DNA of 59,211 bases, from the NCBI GenBank assembly GCA_947372225.1, contig CANBSV010000005.1, forward strand, positions 1-59,211, in the 5' to 3' direction. Below, one piece after another: positions 19,210-31,201 of this stretch (position 1 is the first letter of the stretch; each line of letters opens with the position of its first letter). The DNA is from Burkholderiales bacterium (GTDB taxonomy: Bacteria > Pseudomonadota > Gammaproteobacteria > Burkholderiales > Burkholderiaceae_C). A program made the translations under genes and the position numbers. Under the pieces are notes generated by a model. The model saw nothing but the letters and a program-made list of their open reading frames with translations. It was not told the DNA's origin and did no database searches.

Positions 19210-19800
19210 ATGTCCTCCACAGAGACACTCACCGCCGTCGCCGAGACCCTGGCCTGGCTGGACCGCGCGGTCATCGGCTTGAACCTGTGCCCGTTCGCCC
19301 GCGCGGTGCGGGTCAAGGGGCAAATCCGCTGCGTGGCCAGCGACGCCCGCGATCCCGAAGCGCTGCTGGACGCCCTGTGCGACGAGGTTCGGTTGCTCCT
19401 GAGCACCGACATCTCCCTGTGTGAAACCACCTTGCTGGTGCACCCCCATGTGCTCGGCGACTTCGGCGACTACAACGACTTTCTCGACGTGGCCGAGGCC
19501 ACGCTCGAATCTTTGGGTTGCGACGGTGTGCTTCAGCTGGCCAGCTTTCACCCCGACTACCAGTTCGCCGGCACCGACGCCGACGACGTGACCAACGCCA
19601 CCAACCGCTCGCCATACCCCACGCTGCACCTGCTGCGCGAGGCCAGCATCGACCGTGCCGTGGCCGCATTTCCCGAAGCGGCCGACATCTACGAGGTCAA
19701 CCTGAACACCATGGAATCGCTGGGACGCTCAGGCTGGCAAGACCTGCGCGAGCAGTGCCGGCGGGATGCTGCCGGGCCGGCCACTCAAGTAAAGACCTGA
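19210..19800 (+). CDS. DUF1415 family protein
   Basis: This 196-residue protein matches the DUF1415 pattern: an N-terminal WLDRAVIGLNLCPFA, LVHPHVLGDF, then LASFHPDYQFAGT and NRSPYPTLHLLREASID. The conserved Cys, His and Asp residues suggest an enzyme or metal protein, but the family has no assigned function that I know. The ATG at 19210 gives the family length. The frame upstream to 19093 overlaps the preceding gene and was rejected. Confidence 0.88.
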   Translation: MSSTETLTAVAETLAWLDRAVIGLNLCPFARAVRVKGQIRCVASDARDPEALLDALCDEVRLLLSTDISLCETTLLVHPHVLGDFGDYNDFLDVAEATLESLGCDGVLQLASFHPDYQFAGTDADDVTNATNRSPYPTLHLLREASIDRAVAAFPEAADIYEVNLNTMESLGRSGWQDLREQCRRDAAGPATQVKT

Positions 19801-19850
19801 GTCACCGATAAGAGCAGGATGGGTGAGCATTATTGCCACCCCACGACGAT

Positions 19851-19869
19851 GGGCGCCTGACCGGCGCCC
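19851..19869 (+). terminator. Strong hairpin between DUF1415 and the GGDEF/EAL gene
   Basis: GGGCGCC and GGCGCCC form a perfect 7-bp stem with loop TGACC, 50 bases after the DUF1415 stop and 62 bases before the next start. A T run (GGTTTTTC) follows only after about 15 bases. It may be a weak terminator or a leader structure. Confidence 0.45.
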
Positions 19870-19930
19870 TCCCCTGTGAAGCGGTTTTTCATGCAGGTCG
19901 GCGCCTTGGGCCCGTCCGGGAGTCCGACCC

Positions 19931-21607
19931 ATGCCCATGCCGATGCCCGCACCTGAAAGTCCACTCGAAGCCTTGCTGGCGGCCTCTGGCGACCTGGCAT
20001 TTCACCTGAGCGGCACGGGCGCCGTGACTTACGCCGCAGGTCTGGACACGGCGGCCGGCTTCGGCCCTGCGGGCAGCGCCGTTCAGTCGTTCTTCGAGCT
20101 GTTCGCCCCCGAGGATCAATCGACCGTGCGCGAGGCATTCGATGAGGCCATCGGTGCGTCAAAGCGGGTGCCTTTGAACGTGGCGCTGCGCCCGGAATTC
20201 ACGACCCGGTTTCGTTGGCTGCTCAGCGGTTACGACGCGGGGGCCAGACGCGGCGTCATGGCCGTGGGACATCAGATCCCGGATGAAGAAGCCACCACCA
20301 CAGATCCGGGCATGCACGACGTCCTGACCGGGCTGCCCAACCGGCTGCTCTTGCAAGACCGCTGCGAACAGGCCATCGAACTGGGCAACCGTCAGGGCTC
20401 GTCATTTGCGCTGTTGCTGCTCAACCTCAAGGGCTTCAACAAGGTGAACGAGGCGTTCGGGGTCCGGGCGGGCGATGAGCTTTTGCGCCAGGTCGCGAAG
20501 CGACTGCTGTCGCATGTGCGGTCCAGCGACACCGTGGCCCGCATAGGTCCGGACGAGTTCGCCCTGCTGATGCCCGACATGGCCGATCCCGAGACCATGC
20601 TCAAACTCGGCCGGCAACTGCTGGCCCTGACCGAGAAGGCCTTCATCCTCGAAGACACCGAGGTGCACGTCAGCGCCTCGATGGGGTTCTCCTTGTACCC
20701 GGCACATGGGCTCAGCCATGAAGCCTTGCTGCAAGGCGCCACAGCCGCGTTGAAAGACGCGAAGGACGCCGGCGGCAGCCGCTGCTCGATGTTCAACAAC
20801 GCACCACGTCCCGATGCGCGGGCGCAGTTGACGCTGGAGAGCGCCTTGCACCAGGGTGTGACCAACGGCGAGCTCTACCTGCACTACCAGCCGCTGGTGG
20901 ACATCGAGGGACAGATCTACGGGGCAGAAGCGCTGATGCGCTGGAACCGCGGCGGAACCGTGCCGGTGTCGCCCGCCGAGTTCATTCCGGTCGCCGAAGA
21001 ATGCGGGCTCATCCAATTGCTGGGCAACTGGGCGCTCAAGGCCGCCACCGCCGGATTTGCGCGAATCAATCGTGAAAAGAACATGGCATTGACCATCTCG
21101 GTGAACGTCAGCCCCCGACAGTTCAGGGGTGCGAACTTTCTCCAGACAGTGGCCGACGCGCTGGCGTTTTCGGGCCTGCCGCCGCACTTGCTGCAACTTG
21201 AGATCACCGAGGGCATCCTGATGACAGACCCCGAGGCGGCCGCCAGATTGCTGGCCAAGATCACCGAGATCGGTGTGCAGGTGGCGGTGGATGACTTCGG
21301 CACCGGCTATTCCTCGCTGGCCTACCTCAAACGCTTCGCCCTGTCCTCGCTCAAGATCGACCGCAGCTTCGTGAAGGACCTGCCCGCACCCAAGGACCTG
21401 GCGATCTGCCGTTCGGTGTTCTCCTTGAGCCACGAGCTTGGCCTCAAGAGCGTGGCCGAGGGCGTCGAGACGCAAGAGCAGTGGCACATCCTGCGCGACG
21501 CCGGTTGCGACGCGATTCAGGGTTATTTCTTCGGAAAACCGCAGTCTCTAAGCGACTTTGAAGCACTGGTGGATGCGCAAGCTCTGCCGCAGATGAAGGC
21601 GGCCTGA
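19931..21607 (+). CDS. c-di-GMP phosphodiesterase with degenerate GGDEF and intact EAL domain
   Basis: This 558-residue cytosolic protein has an N-terminal PAS-like region (about 1-125), a GGDEF domain (about 130-290) and an EAL domain (about 300-545). The GGDEF site reads RIGPDEF, and the metal-binding Asp residues expected in the IDLDRFK block are Asn and Lys (NLKGF), so cyclase activity is unlikely. An RxxD (RSSD) sits at the inhibitory-site position. The EAL domain keeps YGAEALMRW, VNVSPRQF, LEITEG, DDFGTGYSSL, LKIDRSFV and EGVET, so hydrolysis of c-di-GMP is expected. The stop touches the GTG of the HDOD gene. Confidence 0.92.
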   Translation: MPMPMPAPESPLEALLAASGDLAFHLSGTGAVTYAAGLDTAAGFGPAGSAVQSFFELFAPEDQSTVREAFDEAIGASKRVPLNVALRPEFTTRFRWLLSGYDAGARRGVMAVGHQIPDEEATTTDPGMHDVLTGLPNRLLLQDRCEQAIELGNRQGSSFALLLLNLKGFNKVNEAFGVRAGDELLRQVAKRLLSHVRSSDTVARIGPDEFALLMPDMADPETMLKLGRQLLALTEKAFILEDTEVHVSASMGFSLYPAHGLSHEALLQGATAALKDAKDAGGSRCSMFNNAPRPDARAQLTLESALHQGVTNGELYLHYQPLVDIEGQIYGAEALMRWNRGGTVPVSPAEFIPVAEECGLIQLLGNWALKAATAGFARINREKNMALTISVNVSPRQFRGANFLQTVADALAFSGLPPHLLQLEITEGILMTDPEAAARLLAKITEIGVQVAVDDFGTGYSSLAYLKRFALSSLKIDRSFVKDLPAPKDLAICRSVFSLSHELGLKSVAEGVETQEQWHILRDAGCDAIQGYFFGKPQSLSDFEALVDAQALPQMKAA

Positions 21608-23059
21608 GTGACAACACTTTCGATACAAACCGCTGCCGGGCCCGGGCTCGATGACACCTTCGCGCAGCTGATGAGCAAGGCGAGCGAAAAGGGCGACTTG
21701 CCGGGCTTTTCGCAGTCGGCGCGAAGCATCCTCAATGCGCTGAGTTCCGACGCCGAGAACGATGCCGAGCTGGTGCAAACGGTCCTGACCGATGCCGGGC
21801 TCACGCAGCGCGTGCTGCGCCTGGCCAACAGCGCAATGTACAGCGTGTTTGGCGGCGAGGTCACCTCGGTCACCCGGGCCGTGCAGGTGCTGGGCGTGCA
21901 GACTGTCGCCCACGTGGCGTTGGGCCTGAAGGTCATGGAGTCGCTGGGCAGCGGGCGCCCCTCGACGGATGACACCTTGGCCGAGATGCAGAAGTCCGTG
22001 CTGGCAGGCTTCATGGGCCGCCAACTCGCAGGCAGCCAAGCCTCGGTGAAGGACGCAGAAGCCGCCGCCGTGTGCGCCGTGCTCATGGGCCTGGGCCGCA
22101 TGATGGTGTGCTTCTATCTCCCGCAGGCCTGGTCGCGCATCCAGGCCGAGACCGACGATTCCACATCGGAAGACGACGCAGCCCGCGCCATCCTGGGCGG
22201 CACGTTCGCCGAAATCGGCCAACGCATGACGCGCCAGTGGGGCCTGCCCACGTCGCTCACCAACTGCCTCCAATCGCGCATTCCGGAACACGGCCAGGGC
22301 CCGGCCACCCACGAAGAGCGGCTGAGCATGCTGGCCACTGCGGCCACCCAGTGCGCGCGGATCCTGCACGACACCCCTGATGATCCCGAGGCCGGTGTGA
22401 GCGGCGTCGTGGACGTGTTCGCCAACTCCTTGGGGCTCGAAGCAGACGCCATGAATGCAGCCATCCGTGCCGCACGGACTGCGGCGCGTCAGCACTTCGA
22501 TGAAGTGCCGGTGCCCATCGTTCAGCCCGTCACTGAAGAGGAGCGGCACGCCCGTTTGATGCGCGGATTCAGGGGTTTGCAGGAAGCCGCCTCGTCGGCC
22601 ACGCCAACCCAGATGCTCAGCCTGTCGCTCGAGTACCTGCACAACAACTTCGGCGCGAAGCGCAGCTTTTGCTTCCTGCGCTCACCCAAGGACAAGAGTT
22701 ACGCCGCACGCTTCGGTCTGGGCGACGGCAGCGCAGCGCTGCTGCCCGCGCTGCGCTTCGACCACCATCAGCACTCCGATGTGTTCAGCCTCGTGCTCAA
22801 CAGCGGCAAGGTGCTGTTCGTGGAAGACGCGAAAGCCGCCAACCTGCAGGCCAAGCTGCCGGCCTGGTGGCAGGCCTCGCTGAGCGGCGCGCTGAGTTTT
22901 TGCATCATCCCGCTGGACATCGACGGCTCATCGGTCGGCTTTTTGTACGTCGATTGGGCGCCCCCGTTGTCGGCCCCACGCATGGACATCGTGCGCACGC
23001 GCACCATGAGCCAGGTGCGCGACATCCTGGTCTCGCACTTCTCGAAGGCGCACGCCTAG
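21608..23059 (+). CDS. HDOD domain signalling protein with C-terminal GAF-like region
   Basis: This 483-residue protein has an N-terminal HDOD domain (about 30-240) with LTQRVLRLANSAMYS, VTRAVQVLG and MGLGRMMV. The C-terminal part (about 320-475) looks like a GAF domain. HDOD proteins lack the HD catalytic residues and act as scaffolds in signalling. It starts with GTG directly after the stop of the EAL gene, so the two are probably translated together and may share a pathway. Confidence 0.88.
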   Translation: MTTLSIQTAAGPGLDDTFAQLMSKASEKGDLPGFSQSARSILNALSSDAENDAELVQTVLTDAGLTQRVLRLANSAMYSVFGGEVTSVTRAVQVLGVQTVAHVALGLKVMESLGSGRPSTDDTLAEMQKSVLAGFMGRQLAGSQASVKDAEAAAVCAVLMGLGRMMVCFYLPQAWSRIQAETDDSTSEDDAARAILGGTFAEIGQRMTRQWGLPTSLTNCLQSRIPEHGQGPATHEERLSMLATAATQCARILHDTPDDPEAGVSGVVDVFANSLGLEADAMNAAIRAARTAARQHFDEVPVPIVQPVTEEERHARLMRGFRGLQEAASSATPTQMLSLSLEYLHNNFGAKRSFCFLRSPKDKSYAARFGLGDGSAALLPALRFDHHQHSDVFSLVLNSGKVLFVEDAKAANLQAKLPAWWQASLSGALSFCIIPLDIDGSSVGFLYVDWAPPLSAPRMDIVRTRTMSQVRDILVSHFSKAHA

Positions 23060-23081
23060 TCCGGTCGCTTCAAGCGAGTGT

Positions 23082-26897
<3,816 letters not shown>

Positions 26898-26979
26898 CGG
26901 TCAGCACGTGGCTCAAAGGCAACCGGGCATTGTGGTTCAGGCCAACGCGTTTCTGCGCGGCTGTGCGATCCTTTCGCGC

Positions 26980-28155
26980 ATGTTTCCTTACTCGCCGCCC
27001 GTCCTGTGTGCCTCGTTGGGCCGCCGTGGCACGCACCGGCGTCAACTGGTGCAGTGGTTGTCGGTGCTGCCGTGGGGCGTGTGTGAGGCGGCGCCGGGCG
27101 TTGTGGCGTCGGATGTGCCTCCACGCGCGCTGGTGTTCCCCACCGACCACGGGTCGCACCCCGACTCGCGCATTGAGTGGTGGTACGTCACGGGCTGGCT
27201 GCGCGCGGGCCGCCCGGACGAGCCGACGCACGGCTTTCAGATCACGTTCTTTCGCTCACGCACCGACGTGAACGCCCATCACCCCAGCCACTTTGCCGCG
27301 CAGCAGCTGGTGTTCGCCCATGCAGCGCTGACCGATCTGGCGCAGGGCCGGCTGCTGCACGACCAGCGCATCGCGCGCGCCGGATTTGGTATCGCGCAGG
27401 CCTTGACGGGCGATGCGAACGTGATGTTGCGCGACTGGCACTTTCAGCGTGAAGACGCCGCGGCGGTGGCGGCCTCGGCGACGGCGCCAACGCCCGCTGC
27501 CAGCCGCTACCGCGCACGCATGGCCAGCGACAGCGCCGGCTTTGCGCTCGACCTGAGCATGGCCACCACGCAGCCGGTGCTGCTGCAAGGCGAGGCAGGC
27601 ACCTCGCGCAAGGGGCCGCAGCAGACCAGCCGCTACTACAGCGAGCCGCAACTGGCCGTCAGCGGCACGCTCACCCGACAGGGTGCCGCGCTGCCCGTGC
27701 ACGGCACCGCCTGGCTCGATCACGAATGGAGCGATTCAGTGCTGCCGCCGGGCGCGGTGGGATGGGACTGGATCGGCATGAATCTGAACGACGGCAGCGC
27801 CCTCACCGCGTTTCGCCTGCGCGCGGCCGACGGACGCACCGTGTACGCCGGTGGCAGCCTGCGCAGCGCCAGCGGCGCCTTTCGCAATTTCGCTGCCGAC
27901 GAGGTGAGCTTCACGCCCGGTCGCGTGTGGACCAGCCCGACATCGCAGGCGCGCTACCCCGTCGAATGGACGCTGCAAACGCCGGCTGGCCGCCACCGCA
28001 TCGTCGCACTGCTCGACGCGCAGGAGCTCGACAGCCGCCAAAGCACCGGCACCATCTACTGGGAAGGACTGAGCGAGCTGCGCGACGACAGCGGCCAGCG
28101 AGTCGGGCGCGGCTACCTCGAGATGACCGGCTACGCGGGTCGGCTGTCGCTGTAG
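26980..28155 (+). CDS. AttH/CrtC-like (lipocalin-like) exported protein
   Basis: This 391-residue protein has the two-part lipocalin-like fold of the AttH/carotenoid 1,2-hydratase family. It shows SRIEWWYVTGWL, HGFQITFFRSRT, WLDHEWSD and GWDWIGMNLNDGSAL. The N terminus has HRRQLVQWLSVLPWG, a twin-arginine-like export signal, so the protein is probably periplasmic. The start at 26980 places that signal near the N terminus; 26908 is possible but adds an unlikely leader. In other genomes AttH often sits with a MacB-type permease. Here the next gene is an MsbA-type exporter, 21 bases away. Confidence 0.85.
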   Translation: MFPYSPPVLCASLGRRGTHRRQLVQWLSVLPWGVCEAAPGVVASDVPPRALVFPTDHGSHPDSRIEWWYVTGWLRAGRPDEPTHGFQITFFRSRTDVNAHHPSHFAAQQLVFAHAALTDLAQGRLLHDQRIARAGFGIAQALTGDANVMLRDWHFQREDAAAVAASATAPTPAASRYRARMASDSAGFALDLSMATTQPVLLQGEAGTSRKGPQQTSRYYSEPQLAVSGTLTRQGAALPVHGTAWLDHEWSDSVLPPGAVGWDWIGMNLNDGSALTAFRLRAADGRTVYAGGSLRSASGAFRNFAADEVSFTPGRVWTSPTSQARYPVEWTLQTPAGRHRIVALLDAQELDSRQSTGTIYWEGLSELRDDSGQRVGRGYLEMTGYAGRLSL

Positions 28156-28176
28156 CGGCCTTTGTAGACTCAGGCG

Positions 28177-30003
28177 ATGACCTCCCCTCCTGCCACGCCG
28201 TCGCCCGTCCCCACGCCTCGCACCACCGCCTCGGCGTTGCCGCCGCCCGGCAAGAACGTGCGCTCACTGGGCGGGCTGACACCCTTTTTGCGGCCCTACC
28301 GCGGCCGCATCGCGTTGGCGGGGCTTTTTCTGGTGATGGCCGCAGTGAGCACGCTGGTGCTTCCCGTGGCACTCAAGTCGCTGATCGATCAAGGGCTGGT
28401 GGCCGCTGAGCCCGGCGAGCGGGTGATGGCGGTGCGGGACCACTTCTTTGCGCTGTTTGGCGTGGGCGCGGCGCTCGGGCTGTTTTCGGCGCTGCGCTTT
28501 TACATGGTCACCTGGCTGGGCGAGCGCGTCACGGCCGATCTGCGCAACGCGGTGTATTCGCACGTGCTGCGCCAAAGCCCCGAGTTCTTCGAATCCACGC
28601 AAACCGGCGAGGTGCTGTCGCGTCTGACCACCGACACCACCCTTGTGCAAACCGTGGTCGGCTCGTCGCTGAGCCTCGGGCTGCGCAACGCCGTGATGGG
28701 CATCGGCGCGATGACGATGCTCATCGTCACCAACCCGTTCGTGATGGCGCAGGTGCTGGGCATCCTGGTGCTGGTGGTGCTGCCGTCGGTGTATTTCGGG
28801 CGTCGCATCCGCAAGCTCAGCCGCGCCAGCCAGGACCGCGTGGCCGACTCCAGCGCGATCGCCGCCGAGGTGCTCAACGCCATCCCGGTGGTGCAAAGCT
28901 ACACCCAGGAAGACCGCGAGGCGCAGCGTTTCGACCAGTCGACCGCCAATGCCTTTGCCACCGCCATCAGCCGCACGCGCATGCGCTCGGTGCTGGTCGG
29001 CTTCATCATCACCGCCACCTTCGGTGCGCTGCTGTGGGGCTTGTATCAAGGCACACAAGCGGTGGTGCGCGGCGACATCACCGCCGGCCACCTGGGGCAA
29101 ACGGTGGTCTACGTGATCATCCTGGTGGGCGGTGTGGCCGTGCTTGCCGAGGTCTATGGCGACTTGCTGCGCGCCGCCGGTGCGACCGAGCGGCTGATGG
29201 AGCTGCTGGCCACCGAATCGCCCATCGCCTCGCCTGCGGCTCCCAAGGCGCTGCCGGCGGTGCAGCGCGGCTCTTCGCTCGCGCTTGAGGCGGTCACCTT
29301 CCATTACCCGTCACGACCCAGGATGGCCGCGCTGCGCGATTTCAACCTTGCCGTCGCGCCCGGCGAAACGGTGGCGCTGGTCGGACCCAGCGGCGCTGGC
29401 AAGAGCACCGTGTTCCAGTTGCTGCTGCGCTTTTACGACGTGAGCGAAGGCACCGTGCGCATCGACGGCATCGCGGTGCGCGACCTGGCACTCGAAGCGC
29501 TGCGCGGGCGCATCGGCATCGTGCCGCAAGACAGCGTGATCTTCTCGGCCGACGCGATGGCCAACATCCGCTACGGCCGCCCGCAGGCCAGCGACGCCGA
29601 GGTGATCGAAGCGGCCAAGGCCGCCTTCGCGCACGACTTCATCTGCGCGCTGCCCGACGGCTACCAGACCTTCCTCGGCGAGCGCGGCTTGCGCCTGTCG
29701 GGTGGCCAGCGCCAGCGCATCAGCATCGCGCGGGCGATGCTCAAGAATCCGCCGCTGCTGCTGCTCGACGAAGCCACCAGCGCGCTGGACGCCGAGAGCG
29801 AACGCATGGTTCAAGCAGCGCTCGAGTCCGCCATGAAGGACCGCACCACGCTGGTCATCGCGCACCGCCTGTCGACCGTGCAGCGCGCCGACCGCATCGT
29901 GGTGATGGACGAAGGGCGCATCGTCGAGGTCGGCACCCATGCGTCACTGAGCGCAGCCGGCGGGCTGTATGCGCGGCTGGCGCAACTGCAATTTGATGCG
30001 TAG
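28177..30003 (+). CDS. ABC exporter, fused transmembrane and ATPase domains (MsbA-like)
   Basis: This 608-residue half-transporter has a Pro-rich N-terminal tail, six membrane segments (about 45-340) and one ATPase domain. The nucleotide-binding motifs are GPSGAGKST (Walker A), VPQDSVIFS (Q-loop), LSGGQRQRISIARA (signature), LLLLDEATSALD (Walker B) and IAHRLST (H-loop). It should work as a homodimer. The substrate may be a lipid or a drug and cannot be told from sequence. It follows the AttH-like gene closely, suggesting cotranscription. Confidence 0.94.
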   Translation: MTSPPATPSPVPTPRTTASALPPPGKNVRSLGGLTPFLRPYRGRIALAGLFLVMAAVSTLVLPVALKSLIDQGLVAAEPGERVMAVRDHFFALFGVGAALGLFSALRFYMVTWLGERVTADLRNAVYSHVLRQSPEFFESTQTGEVLSRLTTDTTLVQTVVGSSLSLGLRNAVMGIGAMTMLIVTNPFVMAQVLGILVLVVLPSVYFGRRIRKLSRASQDRVADSSAIAAEVLNAIPVVQSYTQEDREAQRFDQSTANAFATAISRTRMRSVLVGFIITATFGALLWGLYQGTQAVVRGDITAGHLGQTVVYVIILVGGVAVLAEVYGDLLRAAGATERLMELLATESPIASPAAPKALPAVQRGSSLALEAVTFHYPSRPRMAALRDFNLAVAPGETVALVGPSGAGKSTVFQLLLRFYDVSEGTVRIDGIAVRDLALEALRGRIGIVPQDSVIFSADAMANIRYGRPQASDAEVIEAAKAAFAHDFICALPDGYQTFLGERGLRLSGGQRQRISIARAMLKNPPLLLLDEATSALDAESERMVQAALESAMKDRTTLVIAHRLSTVQRADRIVVMDEGRIVEVGTHASLSAAGGLYARLAQLQFDA

Positions 30004-30046
30004 CTGAAAACGCACAATCCACGCGCACGGTGAATGAAGGCACAGC

Positions 30047-30124
30047 ATGCTTCGATTTGACGACTCCCCCCAGCGACCCACCAACCTCAGCCTGAACGCC
30101 AAGTGGCTCGAGATGGCCCGCTGA
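30047..30124 (+). pseudogene. Remnant of a CcdA-family antitoxin (N-terminal 25 codons)
   Basis: A 25-residue frame, MLRFDDSPQRPTNLSLNAKW followed by LEMAR, ends in TGA. The PTNLSLNA..LE.AR pattern is the N-terminal DNA-binding strand and first helix of CcdA-type antitoxins, which usually continue with a short INLS-like stretch and a toxin-binding tail. None of that follows in any frame before thyA, and there is no ccdB toxin. It is probably a decayed toxin-antitoxin locus, though chance resemblance cannot be excluded at this length. Confidence 0.45.
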
Positions 30125-30171
30125 GATCCCGCACCCGTTTGGATCTTTCTGATCCGTTGACCTCCAGCCCC

Positions 30172-30990
30172 ATGCAAACCCCCTACGAAGACCTGATGCG
30201 CCATGTGCGCGACCACGGCGTGTTCAAGGCCGACCGCACCGGCACCGGCACCAAAAGCGTGTTCGGCCACCAGATGCGATTCGATCTGAGCGAGGGCTTT
30301 CCGCTCATCACGACCAAGAAGGTGCACCTGAAGTCTGTGATCCTCGAACTGCTGTGGTTCCTGCGCGGCGACGGCAATGCGCGCTGGCTGCAAGAGCGCG
30401 GCGTGTCGATCTGGAACGAATGGGCGCGCGAGGACGGCGACCTCGGGCCGGTCTATGGCGTGCAGTGGCGCAGCTGGCCCACGCCCAACGGCGGCCACAT
30501 CGACCAGATCGCACAGGTCATCCAAACGCTCAAGACCAACCCCGACTCGCGCCGCATCATCGTGAGCGCCTGGAACGTGGCCGATCTCGACGCCATGGCG
30601 CTGATGCCGTGCCATGCGTTCTTCCAGTTCTATGTGGCACCGTCGGCGGTGGCCGGCGAGCCGGGCCGGCTGAGCTGCCAGCTGTACCAGCGCAGCGCCG
30701 ACATCTTTCTGGGCGTGCCGTTCAACATCGCGAGCTACGCGCTGCTCACACACATGGTGGCGCAGCAGTGCGACCTGCAAGTGGGCGACTTCATCTGGAC
30801 CGGCGGCGACTGCCATCTCTACAGCAACCACGCCGAGCAAGTCGAGCTGCAACTCACGCGCGAGCCGCGTGCCGTGCCCACGCTGCACATCAAGCGCCGC
30901 CCCGCCTCGATCAATGACTACGAGTTCGAGGACTTCGAAGTGGTGGGCTATGACCCCCATCCGGCCATCAAGGCTCCTGTGGCGGTTTGA
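30172..30990 (+). CDS. thyA: Thymidylate synthase
   Basis: This 272-residue enzyme methylates dUMP to dTMP with methylene-tetrahydrofolate. The nucleophile lies in MPCHAFFQFYV (Cys147). DRTGTGT, SRRIIVSAWN and QLYQRSADIFLGVPFNIASYA are the folate and dUMP sites. The start at 30172 (MQTPYEDLMRHV) is the family start; the frame is open upstream to 30103 without similarity. Its product dihydrofolate is recycled by FolA, encoded about 20 kb away in this window. Confidence 0.98.
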   Translation: MQTPYEDLMRHVRDHGVFKADRTGTGTKSVFGHQMRFDLSEGFPLITTKKVHLKSVILELLWFLRGDGNARWLQERGVSIWNEWAREDGDLGPVYGVQWRSWPTPNGGHIDQIAQVIQTLKTNPDSRRIIVSAWNVADLDAMALMPCHAFFQFYVAPSAVAGEPGRLSCQLYQRSADIFLGVPFNIASYALLTHMVAQQCDLQVGDFIWTGGDCHLYSNHAEQVELQLTREPRAVPTLHIKRRPASINDYEFEDFEVVGYDPHPAIKAPVAV

Positions 30991-31201
30991 GGCCAGAAGC
31001 GCGACGCCAAACCCGGGTTGAGGGTCGGCTCAGCGCCGGATCGCTCACCGCTCTGGCGGCAGCCTATGATCCTTCGCCTTCACGAAGGTCAAGTCGGCCG
31101 ACACCCCTCAAGCGCTGCGCCCCATGAGACAGATTTTTCCGACACCCAACGAGCCAGTCACCCGCCAGGGCGACTCGTGTTCGGCTGCCTGAACGCTGCT
31201 C

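Noticed and set aside
19801..19930. A c-di-GMP riboswitch before the EAL gene
   Set aside because: The conserved GEMM core is not seen; only a simple hairpin is supported.
31018..31201. Upstream extension or small gene before the PAS kinase
   Set aside because: The open frame lacks similarity; only a 6-bp stem-loop at 31071-31088 is visible.
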